A DNA stretch of 10,852 nucleotides from an uncultured Bacilli bacterium (GCA_934096785.1 CAKONA010000018.1:1-10852), one strand, 5' to 3'. Positions 1 through 6,009 are shown, numbered from the stretch's first letter. The notes: generated by a model not told the origin, from the letters alone. Numbers and translations are program-made.

Positions 1-583
1 ATACAAATCTAGCAGGAGCTCCATGTTTAAGTAAATATCTAACACTTCCTCCAGTTAAATGTGGTCTTAAACATAATCTTTCACATCCGCTTTTGTCTTC
101 AGTGCCATCAACCCAGAATGTATCCATAGATTGACGAGCTGGATGATCTTCTGGAAAATTTAAGTTATCAAATGCATACTTTTCACTACTAATGTCATCC
201 TCACTAAATACTTCAAATCCAAATGATAAGAATGCTTGATTTAAGTCATAACACATCTGAGTAATTGGATGTAAACTTCCACCATTAATACTACTACCAG
301 GAAGAGTTAAATCCATAGGTTTATCAAGCACACTTTGTAATGATATTAACTCATCTTGTTTCTTTTGACTAGCTTCTGCTACTAACTTCTTAATTTCAGT
401 AGTAATCATACCAATCTCACGTCTAAGATCTGGTCCTAAAGAACCCATAGACTTCATAATCTCAGTAAGTTCGCTTTTCTTACCAGTTAATTCCTTCATA
501 ACTTCTTGAAGTTCAGTAACACTTTTACATTCATTAATCTTATTAAGACTATTTTCTTTAATTTGTTCTAATTTTTCTTTCAT
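1..583 (-). CDS. pheS: Phenylalanine--tRNA ligase alpha subunit, N-terminal 194 residues (cut by window edge)
   Basis: This gene encodes the alpha subunit of the cytoplasmic alpha2-beta2 phenylalanyl-tRNA synthetase, which charges tRNA-Phe with phenylalanine using ATP. About 194 residues are visible before the window ends. Residues 1-85 form the tRNA-binding coiled-coil arm, rich in Lys, Glu and Leu. The catalytic domain then begins with the class II signature FDNLNFPEDHPARQSMDTF and continues into LCLRPHLTGGSVRYLL. The start ATG is at 583-581, preceded by the ribosome binding site AAAGGACG. The gene lies behind a Phe-specific T-box leader, which independently supports the assignment; pheT would be expected beyond the edge. 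One oddity is that the usual THTS-type segment reads PHLT here. The His is kept, but neighbouring residues differ from those of well-studied enzymes. Confidence 0.96.
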   Translation of the reverse strand, partial: MKEKLEQIKENSLNKINECKSVTELQEVMKELTGKKSELTEIMKSMGSLGPDLRREIGMITTEIKKLVAEASQKKQDELISLQSVLDKPMDLTLPGSSINGGSLHPITQMCYDLNQAFLSFGFEVFSEDDISSEKYAFDNLNFPEDHPARQSMDTFWVDGTEDKSGCERLCLRPHLTGGSVRYLLKHGAPARFV

Positions 584-584
584 A

Positions 585-633
585 ATTCGTCCTTTCTTAA
601 AATAAAAATAGTGTCCATCCATAAAGGACGAAT
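585..633 (-). promoter_or_regulatory. Inverted repeat that could sequester the pheS ribosome binding site
   Basis: The leader strand 633-623 (ATTCGTCCTTT) is the exact reverse complement of 595-585 (AAAGGACGAAT), which contains the pheS ribosome binding site. Two G-U pairs and one U-A pair could extend the helix to about 14 bp, into the first bases of the start codon. The same leader strand is also the 3' half of the T-box antiterminator and part of the terminator stem, so the three structures exclude one another. The complementarity is seen directly; its regulatory use is inferred. Confidence 0.5.
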
Positions 634-640
634 CACTATT
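601..640 (-). terminator. T-box-controlled intrinsic terminator of the pheS leader
   Basis: On the minus strand AATAGTG (640-634) pairs with CACTATT (613-607). An inner TCC/GGA pairing (628-626 with 616-614) and a short bulge complete the stem, and TTTTTATTTT follows. The stem overlaps the strand needed for the antiterminator, as expected for a transcriptional T-box switch. Confidence 0.8.
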
Positions 641-822
641 AAATCCGCGGTACCACCTTTGTTCTATTACTAGCACTTTATTAGAATAACGCTCATCACG
701 ATTTGACTCAGTTATTGAAATTTATGAGTATAGTTCTATTAATAGCTTCCAGTCAATGGCTATTATTCCCTGTAATAGAGTTCTATATCACTACTTAGAT
801 AACCTCATAGTCAATAAAAACT
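601..822 (-). promoter_or_regulatory. T-box riboswitch leader, tRNA-Phe specific (specifier UUC)
   Basis: This leader RNA senses uncharged tRNA-Phe and allows pheS transcription when charging is low. The T-box core AGGTGGTACCGCGG lies at 658-645. The base of stem I is GACT/AGTC, followed by an asymmetric kink-turn-like loop and a GTTAT/ATAAC helix. Directly above this the 3' strand reads TTTCA, placing the specifier codon UUC at 719-717, followed by the usual purine. Upper stem I contains TATAG/CTATA, CTATTA/TAATAG and AATAGC/GCTATT helices with a CAGGGA bulge. Stem III is the CTA/TAG hairpin near 690-664. The antiterminator can form from AAAGG (660-656) with CCTTT, plus GCG with CGT. The 584-894 stretch without a gene is fully accounted for by this leader, its promoter and a small hairpin. 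Confidence 0.95.
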
Positions 823-828
823 ACTAAA

Positions 829-857
829 ATTATACATCTTATTTAATGAGTTGTAAA
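829..857 (-). promoter_or_regulatory. Promoter of the pheS T-box transcript
   Basis: A near-consensus housekeeping promoter: -35 TTTACA at 857-852, a spacer of exactly 17 bases, and -10 TATAAT at 834-829. Transcription would start near 822, just before stem I of the T-box leader. It means pheS does not depend on read-through from the sigma-factor genes. Confidence 0.88.
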
Positions 858-876
858 CCCAATTTATACATTTTCA

Positions 877-899
877 CCTAAAATAACAATTTATTTAGG
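877..899 (-). other. Small hairpin spanning the stop codon of sigma gene S5
   Basis: CCTAAATAA (899-891) can pair with TTATTTTAGG (886-877) with one bulged base, and the TAA stop of S5 lies inside the stem. No T-run follows (next bases TGAAAATG), so this is at best a weak terminator or a 3'-end protecting hairpin. Read-through into the pheS leader would still meet the T-box terminator. Confidence 0.35.
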
Positions 900-2421
900 C
901 TTTCTTCTTAAGTTTCATTTCTTCTTTTTTAAGTTCATTTAAAGTACTATCAATATTTATAACACTATCAAATCTATCTTTATATAAAGTAGCACTATAT
1001 CTAATAGATTTAATTATATCTAACTCTTTAGCATCCATTATAATAGCTATTTCTTTAACACTATATGCTTTATTATTAATATAACCTAATTTTAAACATA
1101 AGATGATTGCTTGTTTAGGATCAAGACTATTAAACATACTCCTTAAGTCATGAGAATCAATAAATTCTATGATTCTAGCATAATCATCCGCTGTGACTAC
1201 AGCCTTCTTTTCTACCTTTAAAGTACCATCACGTAAAGCTTTAAGCATAGATTTCATTTTAGGCATAACCTTATTATAATAAACTTTAGAATCATAGCCA
1301 TTAAGTTTACTAAATTCACTTGGCACATTAAAGTCTTCTCCAAACCTTAAGTGAAGTAGTCTTAACTCTTCATCATCTAACATACTTATAACAGTATCAA
1401 CTTCTTCTTTTGTATATTTACTATATTGTTGATACACAGTTTTATAATATTTAGGTCTCTTACCAAGCAATACTTCACCCTTCTTTAAAGTTCCATCATG
1501 ATATGCCTTAATAAGTGCTTTCATCTTAGGAAGTACATTATTATAGTAATCATTATAATCACGTCCCCTAACAAGTTTACTCTTAACATTAGATATACTA
1601 AAGTCTTCTCCAAATCTTAAGTGAAGTAGTCTTAACTCTTCTTCGTTAAGCATACCTATAACAGTATCAACTTCTTCTTTTGTATATTCTTTAAATTGAT
1701 CATAAATAGATGCACTATACTTATAAGTTCTATCTACCTTTTTCTTTTCTTTTTTACTACTGTATTCAATCAAACCTTTTTCTGCAAGATTCTTTCCAAT
1801 TCTTTCAGTTTCACGCATTATAATTCTAGATACATAAGATTGAGACATTCCCATTACATCACTAATTTCTCTTTGTTTTAAAGGTTCACAGTCAAAACCA
1901 TACTCTAAATACATAATCTTTCTAATATTATCTTTCTTTATCTTATCTACTTCAGCACGTATTAAACTTAAATATTCACGTCTTTCATAATTTCCTTCAA
2001 TATCAACACTTTCATCCATAGTAAAGTCTTCAACAGAAGCAGAGTGACCATCTTTATCTGTATATTTATAATCACTTAAACTAACATTATTTTTAGCCTT
2101 TCTTCTCTTTCTCATATACATAAGTATTTCATTAGTAATGCAAGTACTAGAATAAGTAGCAAAATTAGCATTCTTTTCACAGTCATAAGTATCAACAGCT
2201 TTAATAAGTCCAATAGTACCAACACTTACTAAGTCATTAACATCATGTCCAGTCATACTAAACTTTCTAATAACTATTGAAACAACTAATCTAAGATTAT
2301 GTTCAACAATTACATTACGTAATTCACTTTCTCCATTTTTAAGTCTTTTTAAATAATCAATTTGAACTTCTTTATCTAAAGATTTAGGTAATTCATTATA
2401 AAAAGCATCTATATAAGCCAT
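895..2421 (-). CDS. SigE/SigK-like sigma factor with two tandem C-terminal modules and an extra region 4-like domain (S5)
   Basis: This is the largest (508 residues) and last of five sigma-like paralogs. Residues 11-105 are a clear region 2 of the sporulation sigma type: LPKSLDKEVQ, NVIVEHNLRLV, DLVSVGTIGLIKAVDTYD and TNEILMYMR. Residues 163-212 are region 4, with the HTH core QREISDVMGMSQSYVSRI. After a basic linker come two copies of an 80-90 residue module, starting at Tyr240 and Tyr330. Both contain YTKEEVDTVI, EELRLLHLRFGEDF and a PKMK helix, and end in DGTLK. Residues 422-485 then resemble another region 4 (LDPKQAIILCLKLGY, YSVKEIAIIMDAKELDIIKS). Known SigE/SigK proteins are about 230-240 residues long, so half of this protein is additional. 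The ribosome binding site is AAGGAGA, 8 bases before ATG; the gap to S4 is 20 bases. There is no pro-sequence. RNA polymerase binding is inferred from region 2. Confidence 0.85.
   Translation of the reverse strand: MAYIDAFYNELPKSLDKEVQIDYLKRLKNGESELRNVIVEHNLRLVVSIVIRKFSMTGHDVNDLVSVGTIGLIKAVDTYDCEKNANFATYSSTCITNEILMYMRKRRKAKNNVSLSDYKYTDKDGHSASVEDFTMDESVDIEGNYERREYLSLIRAEVDKIKKDNIRKIMYLEYGFDCEPLKQREISDVMGMSQSYVSRIIMRETERIGKNLAEKGLIEYSSKKEKKKVDRTYKYSASIYDQFKEYTKEEVDTVIGMLNEEELRLLHLRFGEDFSISNVKSKLVRGRDYNDYYNNVLPKMKALIKAYHDGTLKKGEVLLGKRPKYYKTVYQQYSKYTKEEVDTVISMLDDEELRLLHLRFGEDFNVPSEFSKLNGYDSKVYYNKVMPKMKSMLKALRDGTLKVEKKAVVTADDYARIIEFIDSHDLRSMFNSLDPKQAIILCLKLGYINNKAYSVKEIAIIMDAKELDIIKSIRYSATLYKDRFDSVINIDSTLNELKKEEMKLKKKA
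1331..1420 (-). repeat. Direct repeat copy B (second C-terminal module of S5)
   Basis: This 90-base stretch matches 1601-1690 at 81 of 90 positions, counted by eye, at an offset of exactly 270 bases (90 codons). It encodes the YTKEEVDTVISMLDDEELRL core of the second module. The high DNA identity indicates a recent in-frame duplication or ongoing homogenisation. Confidence 0.85.
1601..1690 (-). repeat. Direct repeat copy A (first C-terminal module of S5)
   Basis: Partner of 1331-1420. It encodes YTKEEVDTVIGMLNEEELRL and the following HLRFGEDF segment. Most differences cluster in one ten-base block; the flanks outside the 90 bases diverge faster, although the module continues at the protein level up to the DGTLK end. 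Confidence 0.85.
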
Positions 2422-2441
2422 ATCATTATCTCCTTAACAAT

Positions 2442-3395
2442 TTAATCCAATTTAAGAGTCTTATTAGTTTCCATAGTAAATAACAAACTCTTAATTCTAG
2501 GTAAAATATAATTTAAAAATCTATAATAAGCAGCTTCATAATTAGGATCAGAAGAATTAATACTAGAATTCTCTAAATCAAGTCCCCATATTATTTCAAT
2601 ATCTCTTTTATCTTCATCACTAAGTTTGTCAATCGCATCATTAATTATATTATGATCATAACTAATATAATCATAAAGTGTTTTAAATCGTCTAGCAGTC
2701 TTTTTAAATTCTACATTTTTAGCTTCTTCAGGAAGAATGAAACCTTTAGAAATTAAATTCTCTAGAATTTTCTTATTTTCTTTACGAAGCACTCTACTTA
2801 CATATGATTGAGAAAGTCCTAAAGCATTCGCAACCTCTCTTTGAGTCATAGGGTCTCCCTCAAACCCGTAAAACATATACATTATTTTTCTATACATTTC
2901 ATTCTCAATATTATCTACTTCACTTCTTACTTCTCTCAAATTAACACTTTTTATATAATCATTTTCTATATCAACATTATCATCACTAACAAAATCCTTT
3001 ATAAGAAGAGTTCCGCCTTCATGGTCATCTAAAAAAGGATCATCTAAACTAACCTTAATAACACTTTTCTTGTTTTTACCCACTCTTAAAGACATAAGAA
3101 TCTCATTATCAATACATCTAGTCGCATAAGTACCAAAACTAGCATTCTTTTCATAATTATAAGTATCAACCGCCTTTATAAGTCCAATAGTCCCAATACT
3201 AACTAAATCTTCCATATCATGACTAGTTAAACTAAACTTCTTTATAACAGAAGAAAACACAAGTTTCATATTATGTTCAATCAAAATATTACGAACACTT
3301 ACATCCCCATTTCTAAGTCTTTTAAAATATTCAAGTTGCACATTTTTATCTAAAGCCTTTGGTAAATTTTTATATTGTGAATATGTATAATTCAT
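2442..3395 (-). CDS. SigE/SigK-like sigma factor with one C-terminal module (S4)
   Basis: A 317-residue sigma-70 family protein, the best match in the array to sporulation SigE/SigK. Region 2 spans about 33-105 (NILIEHNMKLV, DLVSIGTIGLIKAVDTYN, ATRCIDNEILMSLR). A typical connecting segment VSLDDPFLDDHEGG follows, then region 4 at about 168-212 with HTH QREVANALGLSQSYVSRVLR. Residues 238-317 are an added module: YDYISYDHNIINDAIDKLSD, then IIWGLDLEN, a polar loop, ILPRIKSLLF, ending in ETNKTLK. Unlike B. subtilis SigE and SigK it starts about ten residues before the LPK motif, so it has no inhibitory pro-sequence. The ribosome binding site AAGGAGAT lies 8 bases before ATG. It is first in the S4-S5 unit, behind a terminator and a candidate promoter. 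Its promoter specificity cannot be read from the sequence. Confidence 0.88.
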   Translation of the reverse strand: MNYTYSQYKNLPKALDKNVQLEYFKRLRNGDVSVRNILIEHNMKLVFSSVIKKFSLTSHDMEDLVSIGTIGLIKAVDTYNYEKNASFGTYATRCIDNEILMSLRVGKNKKSVIKVSLDDPFLDDHEGGTLLIKDFVSDDNVDIENDYIKSVNLREVRSEVDNIENEMYRKIMYMFYGFEGDPMTQREVANALGLSQSYVSRVLRKENKKILENLISKGFILPEEAKNVEFKKTARRFKTLYDYISYDHNIINDAIDKLSDEDKRDIEIIWGLDLENSSINSSDPNYEAAYYRFLNYILPRIKSLLFTMETNKTLKLD

Positions 3396-3424
3396 TTAAT
3401 CATCTCCTTAACAAAAGTCAATCT

Positions 3425-3453
3425 AATATACCATAAACTCACTCAAAAGTCAC
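3425..3453 (-). promoter_or_regulatory. Candidate promoter for sigma genes S4-S5
   Basis: The -10 is TATATT at 3430-3425, with an upstream TGG giving an extended -10. The -35 is GTGACT at 3453-3448 (four of six consensus bases) with a 17-base spacer. It sits in the only sizeable gap in the array (107 bases), just after a terminator. This placement supports a separate transcription unit. Confidence 0.55.
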
Positions 3454-3478
3454 TACATTTTTACAATTTTTTACGAAG

Positions 3479-3504
3479 AAAAAAGAAATCATTTTCTGAT
3501 TCCT
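3479..3504 (-). terminator. Intrinsic terminator after sigma gene S3
   Basis: AGGAATCA (3504-3497), loop GAAAA, TGATTTCT (3491-3484), followed by a run of T ending at 3479. The stem has eight pairs including one G-U. It begins inside the TAG stop codon of S3. The stem is AT-rich, so termination may be partial, letting some transcripts reach S4-S5. Confidence 0.62.
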
Positions 3505-4498
3505 AATTCATCTTTAATGTCTTATTAGTTTCTAATTCAAATAGTATTTTATTCATCTTAGGTAAAATGAACTTTTTGATTTTGTAATCAATTCTTTGAT
3601 AATCATTACCTTTAACACTTATAACAGGATTTTCTAAATCTAGTCCCCATCTTGCTTCAATAAGAGTTTTCTCTTCTTCACTAAGCATATCTATAACAGC
3701 ATTTACTTTATCATGACTATAATTAAAGTTATCATATATAGTTTTAATTTTTCTACCAGATTTAGTTCTTTTAATTTTGTCTTCCCTATAATATGAAGGA
3801 ACTGTATCAAGTCCTAATTCATGTTTTCTGTCATCCTTGATTTCAATAAATCCTTCACTCACAAGTGTTCTACTAACACTCTTTAAAAAATCTCTTAGAA
3901 TATTATATATTTGAGCTCTTGATATTCCATATTCACTTGCTAGTTCTATTTGAGTTCGAACAGGATATCCAAAACCAAATATCTTACTTATTATTTCTCT
4001 ATTTCTAGGTTTTGCAATAGAATTCACTAGTTCACTTAATCTATTTTTAAATTCACGATTTTCAATCATCCCTAGTATATTAGTCTTTTTATCTGGAAGA
4101 ATATCAATAAACATAACATCTCTACCATCTTCATTATGAAAAGCAGTACCTTCTAAACTTAAATGATTACGTTCTTCACCTTTATTTTTAAGAAACACAA
4201 GCATAGCATTATAAACACATTTATAAGCAAAAGCATAGAATCCTATTTCTTTAGTATAATCATAATTATCAACAGCATTAATAAGTCCAATAGTACCAAC
4301 TTGTAATAAATCTTCTTTATCTAAGTTTAAAAAATTAAACTTCTTACTTATAACATCAGTAACAATTCTAAGATTATGCATTATTAATACATCTCTAAGT
4401 TCTACTTCACCATTTTTAAGTCTTTTAAAGTATTCAAGTTGTATTTCTTTATCTAATGCTTTAGGAAACTCAATATTAGCATTATAACTATAAAACAT
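3503..4498 (-). CDS. Divergent SigE/SigK-like sigma factor with one C-terminal module (S3)
   Basis: A 331-residue sigma-70 family paralog. The N-terminus keeps the array signature (FPKALDKEIQLEYFKRLKNG) and region 2 (DVLIMHNLRIV, DLLQVGTIGLINAVDNYD). The stretch after it reads FYAFAYKCVYNAMLVFLKN, where relatives have ATYAARCIENEILM; several conserved residues of region 2.3-2.4 are replaced. Region 4 lies at about 166-205 with HTH QIELASEYGISRAQIYNIL, also atypical. After a charged linker the C-terminal module occupies 252-331 (YDNFNYSHDKVNAVIDMLSE, EARWGLDLENPV, FILPKMNKILF, ETNKTLK) and is close to that of S4. It follows S2 by only 10 bases, and its binding site AAGGGGG begins within the TAA stop of S2. 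It could be an active sigma factor with altered promoter preference or a non-canonical paralog that only binds polymerase. Confidence 0.82.
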   Translation of the reverse strand: MFYSYNANIEFPKALDKEIQLEYFKRLKNGEVELRDVLIMHNLRIVTDVISKKFNFLNLDKEDLLQVGTIGLINAVDNYDYTKEIGFYAFAYKCVYNAMLVFLKNKGEERNHLSLEGTAFHNEDGRDVMFIDILPDKKTNILGMIENREFKNRLSELVNSIAKPRNREIISKIFGFGYPVRTQIELASEYGISRAQIYNILRDFLKSVSRTLVSEGFIEIKDDRKHELGLDTVPSYYREDKIKRTKSGRKIKTIYDNFNYSHDKVNAVIDMLSEEEKTLIEARWGLDLENPVISVKGNDYQRIDYKIKKFILPKMNKILFELETNKTLKMN

Positions 4499-4508
4499 AA
4501 TTACCCCC

Positions 4509-5249
4509 TTACATCATAACACGTGTTCTTTTCATTACTTCTTCTTTTTTAATACCAAGTTCTTTAAGTCTAGAGTCACTTAAATCAATAGCATCTATTC
4601 TAAGTAATTCTTTAGCAATTTGTCTAGTATTATTTTTAAGAATTTTTGATACAAATGACTGACTAAGTCCTAATATTTCAGCAATTTCACATTGAGTAAG
4701 AGTTTTTGAGTCAAATCCATAAAACATTTTTAATATTGCTTTATCTCTTTCATTACTAATATTTTCAATCATGTGTCTTATAATGTTTCTAACATTTTTA
4801 TCTTCATAGTCACCCTCTAAGTCAACATCATCCATAAGAAAAACTTCAAAAGTAGAACCTGTATCTTCATTACTTTTGCTAGTTAGCATAGAGTCATAAC
4901 TAAAACACTTATCAGCATTTCTAATTTTCTTACGTATAAACATATTTATTTCATTAGAGATACATCTACCAGCATAAGAATTAAAAAGCACTCCTTTTTC
5001 ATTATCAGGATCATATGAATCAATTGCTTTTAAAAGGCCTATAACTCCTATTTCAAATATATCATCTAAATCATTAAGTCCATCATTATAATAAGAATTA
5101 GCAAGTAAAGAGACTAACCTTAGATTATGTTCAACAATAACATTACGTAACTCACTTTCACCATTTTTATATCTTTTTAAATATTCTTGTTGTGTTTCTT
5201 TTGATAAACACTTTTTTAATTTTAAAGTTCCAAATCCATAACTTGTCAT
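4509..5249 (-). CDS. Short SigE/SigK-like sigma factor without C-terminal module (S2)
   Basis: A 246-residue sigma-70 family protein of normal length for the SigE/SigK group. Region 2 covers about 33-106 (RNVIVEHNLRLVSLLA, DDIFEIGVIGLLKAIDSYD, YAGRCISNEINMFIRKK). Region 4 lies at about 165-210 with HTH QCEIAEILGLSQSFVSKIL. The tail of about 30 residues is basic and has no module. Its NGESELRNVIVEHNLRLV segment is almost identical to that of S5 in DNA as well as protein, whereas the rest has diverged, which hints at gene conversion. The binding site AAAGGGGGA is followed by ATG; the gap to S1 is 19 bases. Function as a promoter-specificity subunit of RNA polymerase is inferred from the domains; the target promoters are unknown. 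Confidence 0.86.
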   Translation of the reverse strand: MTSYGFGTLKLKKCLSKETQQEYLKRYKNGESELRNVIVEHNLRLVSLLANSYYNDGLNDLDDIFEIGVIGLLKAIDSYDPDNEKGVLFNSYAGRCISNEINMFIRKKIRNADKCFSYDSMLTSKSNEDTGSTFEVFLMDDVDLEGDYEDKNVRNIIRHMIENISNERDKAILKMFYGFDSKTLTQCEIAEILGLSQSFVSKILKNNTRQIAKELLRIDAIDLSDSRLKELGIKKEEVMKRTRVMM

Positions 5250-5268
5250 TTTATTTTCCCCCTTTAAT

Positions 5269-5955
5269 TTATAATCTTTTCATTTCTTTTTGACTAAGTT
5301 CTATTACATCTCTACTTTCTAGCAATAATGCTAAAGTACGTGTAACATTTCTAACTATTCTGCATACCTGACTTTGAGCAAGTCCATATTCACTTGCAAT
5401 TTCATATTGAAACCTTGGTTTAGAACTAAAACCATAATATTTCATAGCTATTTCTTTTTCTCTTGAATCAGGTAGTTCATCAATTACTTTTCTTATTTCA
5501 CTATGAACAGAGTTCTCTAGTATATCTTCTTGAAAATCAGATTTCTCATCTACAATTGTATCAATCATATCAATGTTCTTTTCTTCTTTAGATTCTTTTA
5601 CAACTGTATTTAAGCTTACAGTTAATGGTTTACTTCTCCAATTTCTAATAGTTCTATGTATCTCATTAAATATGCATTTACAAGCATAAGTACTAAAATC
5701 ATATCCTTTATCAACATCATACGTATTAATAGCTTTAGTAAGTCCAAGACAGCCAATTGAATATATATCATCTATATCAAACTCTACGTTCTTAAAATAT
5801 TTATTTATAGTAAAAGGTACAAGTCTTATATTATGTTCAAAAATCTCTTCACGTGCTTCTTTTGATCCATTTTTCATATCAATTAAATATTGTTTTTGCA
5901 CATCTTTTGGTAATCTTTTAGCAAATTTTTCACTTAAATAAGCATACTCCATCAT
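5269..5955 (-). CDS. Short SigE/SigK-like sigma factor, first gene of the array (S1)
   Basis: A 228-residue sigma-70 family protein. The reading frame is open up to 6024, but the upstream part overlaps a terminator and the promoter. The start was therefore placed at the first of two adjacent ATGs (5955), six bases after the binding site AAGGGGGA; the second ATG (5952) is possible. Region 2 spans about 35-105 (EEIFEHNIRLVPFTI, DDIYSIGCLGLTKAINTYD, STYACKCIFNEIHRTIR). Region 4 spans about 163-208 with HTH QYEIASEYGLAQSQVCRIV. There is no C-terminal module. It leads the S1-S2-S3 unit directly behind a strong sigma-A-type promoter, so its transcription does not obviously need a sigma of its own kind. 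There is no pro-sequence, and no anti-sigma gene lies beside it. Confidence 0.86.
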   Translation of the reverse strand: MMEYAYLSEKFAKRLPKDVQKQYLIDMKNGSKEAREEIFEHNIRLVPFTINKYFKNVEFDIDDIYSIGCLGLTKAINTYDVDKGYDFSTYACKCIFNEIHRTIRNWRSKPLTVSLNTVVKESKEEKNIDMIDTIVDEKSDFQEDILENSVHSEIRKVIDELPDSREKEIAMKYYGFSSKPRFQYEIASEYGLAQSQVCRIVRNVTRTLALLLESRDVIELSQKEMKRL

Positions 5956-5980
5956 CACATTCCCCCTTAATAACGTGCAT

Positions 5981-6009
5981 ATTATACCACAAAACAACAT
6001 TTTTTTCAA
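5981..6009 (-). promoter_or_regulatory. Strong promoter of the S1-S2-S3 sigma-factor unit
   Basis: The -35 is TTGAAA at 6009-6004, the spacer is exactly 17 bases, and the -10 is TATAAT at 5986-5981 preceded by TGG (extended -10). The predicted start near 5974 gives a leader of about 20 bases containing only the ribosome binding site. The -35 lies immediately behind the terminator of the upstream operon. Confidence 0.85.

Noticed and set aside
1696..1881. Plus-strand open frame inside sigma gene S5
   Set aside because: Antisense shadow in AT-rich coding DNA. The minus-strand gene has clear region 4 motifs over the same bases.
2841..3032. Plus-strand open frame inside sigma gene S4
   Set aside because: Antisense to the conserved HTH of S4, with low-complexity Ile/Phe/Tyr composition typical of shadows.
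895..5249. A CRISPR-like or short tandem repeat array
   Set aside because: The repeated blocks are coding paralogy in frame with the sigma genes; there are no regularly spaced short repeats with unique spacers.
895..5955. The five sigma genes as a prophage or mobile element late-gene cassette
   Set aside because: No integrase, transposase, terminal repeats or structural phage genes are visible, and the array is flanked by chromosomal housekeeping (pheS) and operon genes in the same orientation.
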